64,000 bases of DNA, taken from positions 620,001-684,000 of the forward strand of contig JAVHJL010000009.1 of the NCBI GenBank assembly GCA_036971715.1. The letters are read 5' to 3'. This DNA is from Arthrobotrys musiformis. Lineage: Eukaryota > Ascomycota > Orbiliomycetes > Orbiliales > Orbiliaceae. Both the position numbers and the translations under genes were made by a program. A model generated the notes under the pieces. That model ran no database searches and was not told the DNA's origin. It was given only the letters and a program-made list of their open reading frames with translations. Of the stretch, positions 57,132-64,000 are shown one piece after another. Every line of letters begins with the position of its first letter. Positions within the stretch are counted from its first letter, which is position 1.

Positions 57132-57264
57132 ATGGCATACCAAAAACACCGTCCCTCGAATAACACACCCGCCAAATTGTAAGTCCACCCTCTCCACTAA
57201 CCCTTCAAGGCCTCTCTTTACTAAATATCAAAAAACTAGCATTCGGTGGTTTAAACCAAGTTAA
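57132..57264 (+). CDS. Possible spliced 23-residue upstream ORF
   Basis: ATG 57132 starts MAYQKHRPSNNTPAK, then a textbook 61-nt intron (57179-57239: GTAAGT donor, CTAAC and CTAAA branch-like sites, TAG acceptor) joins FIRWFKPS and a stop at 57264. It lies 190 nt before the APC4 ATG on the same strand. The clean intron suggests that a transcript crosses it. It could be a leader intron of APC4 with a short upstream ORF, or a tiny separate gene. Confidence 0.3.
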
Positions 57265-57451
57265 ATACCAATCCACCAATCCAAAGATTGGATTGCATTG
57301 TGGCTTGCGCTTGCTAGCTGTTGAGTAGCTCAAGCTACACGCATGCATACTTAGCACACATAAACAACAACCACCCAACGCATATATTTAAAGTAGCTAG
57401 CTGTCAAAAGGAAAACATCGAACCGATGCTCGATCCCTGAATGCTGCCAGG

Positions 57452-60323
57452 ATGCCTACGCCATCTAGCACCTTCGAGATCCTAGGCGAGCGAAAGCTCG
57501 TCTCCCCTGCCCAGCGGCAGCTGGCCGCATGGTGTCCTACCAAGGACCTCATCGCTTACGGTCTCGTGGACCAGACCGTCGCTCTCTACCGTATGAACGG
57601 TCAGAAGGTATGGCAGACCCAGAAATACACCACCGGGTTGCGGCAAGCGAAGAAGGAGCATAGTGTTACCCAGCTTTGTTGGAGACCTGATGGTGCGTTT
57701 TTCACTCGTTATCATTTTTTCTTTAAAGTTGTATATTGATAGGATGGCGATGGTACAGGACAACTGCTTGCCGTAAGCTACGACAACTTCATAACTAGAA
57801 TTGTCGATGTGCAAACGGGACGGTTCGGCCATCAGGTCGAGATGGAGGATGTCGCGGAAGGGCGTATCACAGCCATCGGCTGGGTTGACAACCGTGATCC
57901 CGCCACCGAAGACGCCGAACAGCTGGAACCGAAGACAAAAACCGACTTTATCAACATCGGGGGCACTTTGAAGGATGATAATTTGGGGTATTTATTCGGG
58001 CTTTTTAATTTCGATGTCAGCACTGTACTTCCTAAGTTGAGTGTACTACCTGGTGTCGCCAATGCGTATGTCATATCCCGATCCCTTGTTATCTCGTATA
58101 TGGCTGACGTTGGGTTTTGGGGGTAGAGATATTACGTTCTCATCTAAGCAGAGCTTGGATAGTTTGATCAATATTCCATCGATCCGTAAGGAAGATACGA
58201 TGGATGTTTTGTTGATGGGGACGTCCAAAGGGAGCTTTGCCATGAACGTCTTTGATTCCTTCGTCGTCGGATCGATGGATCTATCCAGCCTCATCGGCGA
58301 GAATGATAGATATTCTTACAAGGTGATAATACTAGATCCACTATAGCAAAAAGAATATTTCATACTAATTATACGGCAGATAACCCACCACCAATCCACT
58401 AGGTCCCTCAAGACGCATCTGCTACTAACAACGTCCCAAGTCCAAGCAAAATATAGATCGGGAAAAGAAAAAGTGCAGGGCCCAACTGTGCTCCACGCAC
58501 TCGATATCCTATTTCTCTCCAATTACGGACCCTACCTCGGACGCGTCACATATACCATCACAAAAGTCCAACATTTACTCCGATACGTCAACGAAACAGT
58601 AGTAGCAATGGCAGCGGAGTGGAAAGCCATGGAGGCCGTCGAAACAGCGTATATGCGAGCGCAGAAGGAGATCTTGGAGGCGCCGGAGGGACAAACGGCC
58701 GGCCTCGAATTCTTCGAGCTATTGATCACTGGCTGCGCGAGCGAGAAAATGAAAGAATGGTTGGTCGACTCATTGGGAGAGAAGGGCCACAAGAAGTGGG
58801 AGAAAGTCTACGTGAACGGCTACGAGACGCTACGACGGCTGGCTCACGAACATCTATTACCTTCATGCGACCGATTGATCGTCCTGCTGAGTAAACTCCG
58901 AGGGCTAGCTCGCTGGACAGACAAGGATAGTTCTCTTGGTCTGGACCCGGTGGATTACAGCAAGCTCCTCGATTTGGTATCCGGACTCATGGCTATCTGT
59001 CATGAGTTCATGGGGAGGGTCAACTACGAACTCGATCTCTTCTCTGCGTTTATTTTCTGGCTCAAGACCGCGTACGAGGAGTTTAATAATCTAACGGAAG
59101 GAAACGAGCCCAATCCCCAGCCCGAAGGCGAACTCCTAGTCGATACCCTCAAGGTTGCAGAGTTTATAGGAAAACATCTGCAAAACAGCATCCTTGCGCC
59201 GTATTTCGATAAATCGGAGTGGACGTGGCGGGAAGGCGAGAATGTTTTTGCAGCGTTTACAAAGGTGGTGGATACAGATGGGGAAACCGTCGGTTCGAGC
59301 GGGGGTGATGCCGTGAAGAACATTATCAGCGGCTCCGGATCGGGGTTGAAGAAACGAGAAAGCTCCGGAAGCTTCACTGGTGCTATTGGGAGTCAAGGTT
59401 CTGAGGAAGGATCGAAGACGTTACCCGGATTTCACCAGATTTCCACGAGGATTAATGAAGTCTCGAAGAGTATCTTTTCGAAACCGGCGAATGCGATGAA
59501 GCAGCAGGTACACGTGGGTCAAAGTATCGTGATTCACAATGAACCGTACAGGATTTTGGATATTCGGCTTTGCGATGATGGCGGTGCGAGTGGTGAGTCG
59601 GTGTGGTATATTGCCATGGCGAAGAGTGAGCTTGACGAACTCGGGAAGAAGGTCCCCGCGTCGGAAAGCACCAGTACGTATTTTTCTCAAACCCCGCTGG
59701 TTTTTTTTTAAAAAAAAAAAATAGGAAAGAGATGAGGGTCTAATTTGATATGAGTAGTTGTCATGATTCGGATCGCGATAGTTAAGAATGGGACCCTCAG
59801 TTCGGTCAGTGATGTTTCATGCACGAGGATTAATGCGCCGCCGCATAAAGTCGTCTCCGACCTACGCTTCACGGATAACCAAACCCTTCTCGTCCTCTTC
59901 TACGATGAGGATAACACGGATATGATGAGCATCCGCTGCACGGCGCCGCATATGACATACACGCCCGTTCCGAAGAGTTGGTGGGAATTACCGGCCTCGC
60001 CCACGGCTAAGCTTACAGATCAAAATGGAATCTTCCAGTTCGCGATGACGTTGGATGGGAATTACGTTTATGATATTAGGAGGGTTCTTACGTTCAATCA
60101 TAACGATATTACGCCGATAGGTTTGACGGTGAATGTGAATAGGGGCAGAAGGTTGGGGAGTGTATTGGATAGGGAGAGGTTGAGGTGGATTATTTTCGAT
60201 TTAGGGGTTGTGGTTGAGGAGGAAGAGCTAGAGGAGGAAGGTGAGAAGGAGGAGGATGAGTACGGGTCGACGACGGATGATGAATTCTATGAAGACTTTA
60301 AGACACCAGCCGAGGAAGCTTGA
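57452..60323 (+). CDS. APC4: Anaphase-promoting complex subunit APC4
   Basis: Five exons (57452-57692, 57759-58065, 58127-58322, 58380-59673, 59758-60323) close to 867 residues. The N-terminus shows the Apc4 WD40 start (FEILGERKL, LAAWCPTKDLIAYGLVDQTV, LYRMNGQKVWQTQ). Apc4 beta-propeller segments follow. The central helical Apc4 long domain is clear (YGPYLGRVTYTITKVQHLLR, EFFELLITGCASEKMKEWL, GHKKWEKVYVNGYETLRRLA). A second C-terminal propeller part follows and the tail is acidic (EEEELEEEGEKEEDE). APC4 is a scaffold subunit joining the catalytic core and the TPR arm of the APC/C ubiquitin ligase that drives exit from mitosis. The start ATG is the first after the leader and matches the family N-terminus. 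Confidence 0.92.
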
Positions 60324-62896
60324 ATTTCTAATTGGGGGGCTTTATATCTGCTTTTATATTAAATCTGGATGTGGTTTCCTTTTTTTTTTTTGTCGTTCAA
60401 TTCTCTCGCCCGAGAGCCCTATGGGACTTGGGTCGGATATCCCCCACAATTGATAAGAATGGTGATAAGAAGCGCCCCTCCAAACGGTTACCGAAGTCGC
60501 ACAACCACACACACACACACATAAACGGCACACGCATATTTCATGTATGTATAATACAATAGGGTAGTAATGAATGGCTGGCTCCTTGGGGAGGGAAGTG
60601 TTTATGCATATGACGGCGGGAAGCTTGGGAAGGAGATTACCGGCTTTGGGTCTTGTGATGTATTGAACTTTTGGGGGGTGTTTATGCCGGACGGGAATTC
60701 CAAAAGCCCGCGCGCTCGCCTGCATGCAGTGGGCTCCATGAAATTAGGTCGATCATGGCTGTTGGGTCTCGAGCGAATCACAGGGGGGCAGACGAAGAGC
60801 TGGAGGCTCCCGGACCAAACCCCTGGCTCCCTTTACATACATATGTCCACTAGCTGGCAAACGCAGAGAAAAGAAAGAAGAGGACTGCTTGTGTGATACT
60901 GCAGGTCTGAATCATCCTGCTTGGCTGGCTTTCTTTGGCGGAACCGACAGCTTGAGGTTTTGGGGTGGAGCTGACCAATGACAGGTGCCATCTGAGCTCC
61001 CGCCGGGCCCCTTCCTTGGTGGTTGATCTAGGCCGACAGCGAGCGAGCTAGCTTTTGCTTCTTCGGATGAAGGTACCTTTGTATTGATTAGCATTCGAGG
61101 GACACGTCCTCGAGGGGACAATGCTATCGCATATTGAAGCGGATATATGTAAATGTTATATATATAAAAGAAATGGAGACACGTATACGCAGGACTGAGC
61201 TACGAGTGAGTGACTGAGTGATCGTGAAATGAGATTGAGCTCCCCCTTCTGCCCCCACAGCACCGGTTTCCCCCCGTAAATCTCTCTTCTTCCCTTTCAT
61301 CTTCTTCCTTCTTCCTCTTCCTCTTCTCCGCTCTAGGTCTTGGTGTTTCTGTTTTATCGCCGGATTCCCCCTTCTCTCTCTGCAGCTGAATATACTCACG
61401 AGGTTAGTTTGCTACCATCCCACGATATATCTATATCTATATACCTATTTAGATATATATCGATCCTTGTATAGACGGTACGAAGTAGTAGCATAGTATA
61501 GTTCTGTCGGGCTAATATAGTATCACACACACTTACACACACGCACATGTACAGCGGCAAAACCGTCGTCTCGTCCTTGCTCCTTGACGTGCCTGCATCC
61601 GAGCTCCCTTTGGGACCGACCGAACGAACGAACGAACGAATTCGAACGAGCAAGCAAGCGGGAATAGAGCTTTTTACGCGACGACCTATTCCGTCCAAGA
61701 TCGATATCTAGCTGCCGTCCCTTTTTTTCTTTTCCTTTCTTCCCTCTCTACTGCTGCCTTTTTCTCCGTATTGCCGGGCTAGAGAGGTTTTTTTATTTTT
61801 TGAACCAGATCTTCGGGGAGGGTTTTTTTTTTGTCTTAGACTGGAACGTGTTCTATCGATACGATACGTATACGGCTTCAAAAGGCAGAAGGGAGGATAT
61901 CCTGTTGATTCAACCCCCCGGTCGAGCTTGAGGAGGCATCATAAAGGAAAGACTCATCGTGTCTTGAGGTCTTGCATAAACGGTAAGCCGTTTTTTATAT
62001 CGCCGTCGTATCTTCCTCCTCACCCCCCTATTATCTGCTACCTACTACATCCACCCTTTATACCTCTCCATACTGTATATACAGCGTATACAGTAGATAC
62101 AGTGGGTACCTATACAGGTATAGGGATCTATATACATCCTGTGAAGTTGTTTTTCCTAGTTGGCTGGTTGGTGGCCCAAAATTTTTTTCTCGCTTGTGGG
62201 ATTCGTTAGAGCTTCTCTGGTGCAGCTGCAGCCAGCAACCAGCCAGTGCTTGGAACCCACTCGCTCCTTCAACCTCAACCTCAACCTCATCGTAGCTATC
62301 ACTATCACTATCACCTTCACTCTCACCATCATCATCATCGAAAGATCCTGTCTATAGCTTCTAAACAAGGACGGACAGGACACCTTTTTCTTAGATATAG
62401 GTAGCATCGGGGACTGTTTGTTATTATCCTGCTTGGTGTCCGTGCCGTTGCTTGTTACTCACAAATCCTGACACTGTTTCTAGTAGACTACCCGCCCCTC
62501 CACAAATACTTACTAGGTCTCTCCTCCTACTCCTCCTAACCACTCCACTCCACTACACTACACTATACTACACACCCATCCACCACCACCACCATCATCA
62601 TCACCATCATCATCATCATCATCATCACCACCATCACCACCACCAGCCACAACCACAGCCATCATCACCATCACTAGAATTCCTTCCTCTTCTTCTTCTT
62701 CTTCTTTTTCTCATCTTCATCTTCTTGTTTATCTCCCACCAGCCGGCATCCACCCTCTTCTATCACGATAACCCCTTTCTAAGACTCTATTTTCTTTTGT
62801 TCTACAACATTCGCCCTCTCTCTCTTTCTCTCATCTGGATCTCGTCCTTGTCCACCCTCTGTCTGTTCTCCTGTTGACTTTGGTGTCTTACCCATC
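60324..62896. other. Long intergenic region with microsatellites
   Basis: 2.6 kb between APC4 and KAP95. It contains a CA repeat (about 60505-60521), a GAAC repeat (61619-61640), TA-rich inverted stretches (62075-62140) and a CAC/CAT repeat (62581-62646). The right part is CT-rich, as expected of the KAP95 leader. No gene is supported. Confidence 0.5.
62581..62646. repeat. CAC/CAT trinucleotide microsatellite
   Basis: A run of CAC and CAT triplets, about 22 units, in the CT-rich leader region before KAP95. It would read as poly-His in one frame, but that frame is not supported as a gene. Confidence 0.8.
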
Positions 62897-64000
62897 ATGG
62901 AGATTGCACAGGTCTTAGAAAACACTATCTCTGCCGGTCTGCACACCCCACCAAGCCTTCTTCCCCCCTCCCTACCTCTCTCCCCGTCCCCTCCACTACA
63001 CCCCCACATCTCTCATCGGAGACACGGATGCTTACCTCCTGCTGCTTCCCTTCTAACACGTTCCCTCTACGTCATTCTTGTGAATACCATCCACTGACAT
63101 CCTTCTCTCTCTTTTTCTTCTTTCTCATATGTAGACGCCACTAAGCGCCAGGCTGCCGAACAGACACTTCAGAATGCTGCCCAAGAAAACTTTGTACGAT
63201 ATACCACCTCCCCTTCCCTTCACTCCTATCCCCCTGACCACTTCGACCATGCATGTACCTGAGCCTACCATACTAACATCCTTGTCCCGTTTCTTTTTCG
63301 CTTTGGGAAAAATTTATAGCCGGCATACCTTGAAGGTCTATCACAACAGCTAGCCAATGCTCAAAACAGTTCGGTTGTCAGAGCGGCTGCTGCCCTGGTT
63401 CTAAAAAATGAATTTTCCGGCCGAGATCTCGCTATAGTACACGAGAACCAGCAAAAATGGATCAACCTGGAACCAGCAGTCAAAGAGAATATAAGAAATC
63501 TAGGCCTCGGGACTTTGGCCACCGCCGACCGTCAGTCCGTCACAAGTGCTGCCCAATTTGTGGCTGCCATTGCTGCCATCGACCTCCCACTTGGTCAATG
63601 GGACTCTCTCATGCCGTCCCTTGTTCAAAATGTCAACACCGGCGGTGACGGCCTGAAAATGGCTTCGCTAACAACTATTGGATATATTTGCGAATTCGAA
63701 GATGACAATCTTCGCGAAAGCTTGAGCCAGCACTCTAACGCTATCCTGACGGCCGTCGTTCAAGGTGCACGCAAGGAAGAACCGAACAACGAAGTCAGAT
63801 ATGCTGCTATGCGGGCTTTGAGCGAATCCCTGGAATTCGTCAGAAGCAACTTTGAGACAGAAGGCGAGAGGAACTACATCATGCAGGTTGTCTGCGAAGC
63901 CACTCAGAGCACAGACAATAGGATACAACAGTCTGCGTTCGGTTGTCTCAACAGAATCATGAGTTTGTACTATGACAAGATGAGGTTTTACATGGAGAAA
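62897..64000 (+). CDS. KAP95: Importin beta-1 (KAP95), 5' part, cut by window edge
   Basis: Three exons visible (62897-62936, 63135-63193, 63320 to the edge) give 260 residues in frame. The start MEIAQVLENTISA and the second exon DATKRQAAEQTLQNAAQENF match importin beta HEAT repeat 1. The third exon continues with YLEGLSQQLANAQNSSVVR, AAALVLKNEFSGRD, MASLTTIGYICEFEDDNL and EVRYAAMRALSESLEFV, the conserved HEAT repeats 1-5. Importin beta carries cargo-importin alpha complexes through the nuclear pore and is released by RanGTP. The full protein is normally near 860 residues, so about 600 lie beyond the window. The first donor (GTCTGC) is weak. Confidence 0.93.

Noticed and set aside
62452..62877. 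141-codon ORF with a poly-His run
   Set aside because: The His run is the CAC/CAT microsatellite in the CT-rich KAP95 leader, and the rest is Leu/Phe translated from CT repeats.
1..64000. CRISPR array, rRNA or tRNA genes, intact transposon
   Set aside because: No regular direct repeats with unique spacers, no rRNA core sequence, no complete tRNA and no transposase or reverse-transcriptase motifs were seen by eye.

Overview
This 64 kb window is nuclear DNA of a filamentous ascomycete (Pezizomycotina). Genes on both strands are split by very short introns (about 50-110 nt) with GTANGT-like donors and CTAAC/CTAAT branch points. The gene set is fungal: a DUF4045/gelsolin-like protein, MSS51, DRS1, LHS1 ending in HDEL, PAN3, APC4, KAP95 and a CFEM protein. 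I cannot name the genus. No rRNA, tRNA, CRISPR array or intact transposon was recognised.

Layout. 1-11.2 kb, all minus strand: the gelsolin-like cytoskeletal protein, an ARL2-type GTPase with a 17-nt exon, and a secreted subtilase with an acidic tail. 11.2-17.9 kb: AT-rich and gene-poor, with a DUF7587-like protein, a possible 52-codon ORF and a cysteine-containing secreted protein. 17.9-24.4 kb: DRS1 (60S ribosome biogenesis), a probable 51-residue gene, an unknown basic protein and a FAF2/UBXD8-type UBX protein. 24.4-25.8 kb: a divergent promoter carrying diverged tandem repeats with seven CACGTG sites. 25.8-31.5 kb: a small-molecule kinase-like protein, a HERP/Usa1-like membrane protein and MSS51 (COX1 translation). 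31.5-42.9 kb: the ER Hsp70 LHS1, a small secreted protein, a DENND11/LCHN-like DENN protein and a CFEM protein. 42.9-45.8 kb: gene-poor. 45.8-64 kb: a coiled-coil protein of unknown role, an Xaa-Pro dipeptidase/aminopeptidase divergent from LSM7, PAN3, APC4, and the 5' part of importin beta (KAP95), cut by the window edge.

Functional themes. Three ER quality-control genes (UBX/FAF2-like, HERP/Usa1-like, LHS1) lie within 13 kb. LSM7 and PAN3 (mRNA decay) lie within 4.5 kb of each other. APC4 and KAP95 are housekeeping genes.

The most unusual signal is at PAN3. Its expected stop codon is followed, in the same frame, by 197 more sense codons of Pro/Gln/Met-rich sequence. That stop codon itself forms a possible alternative 3' splice site, so PAN3 may be made with two C-termini. 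Exon boundaries were derived by eye from splice consensus, reading-frame closure and family conservation; every multi-exon gene listed with a total length closes in frame.
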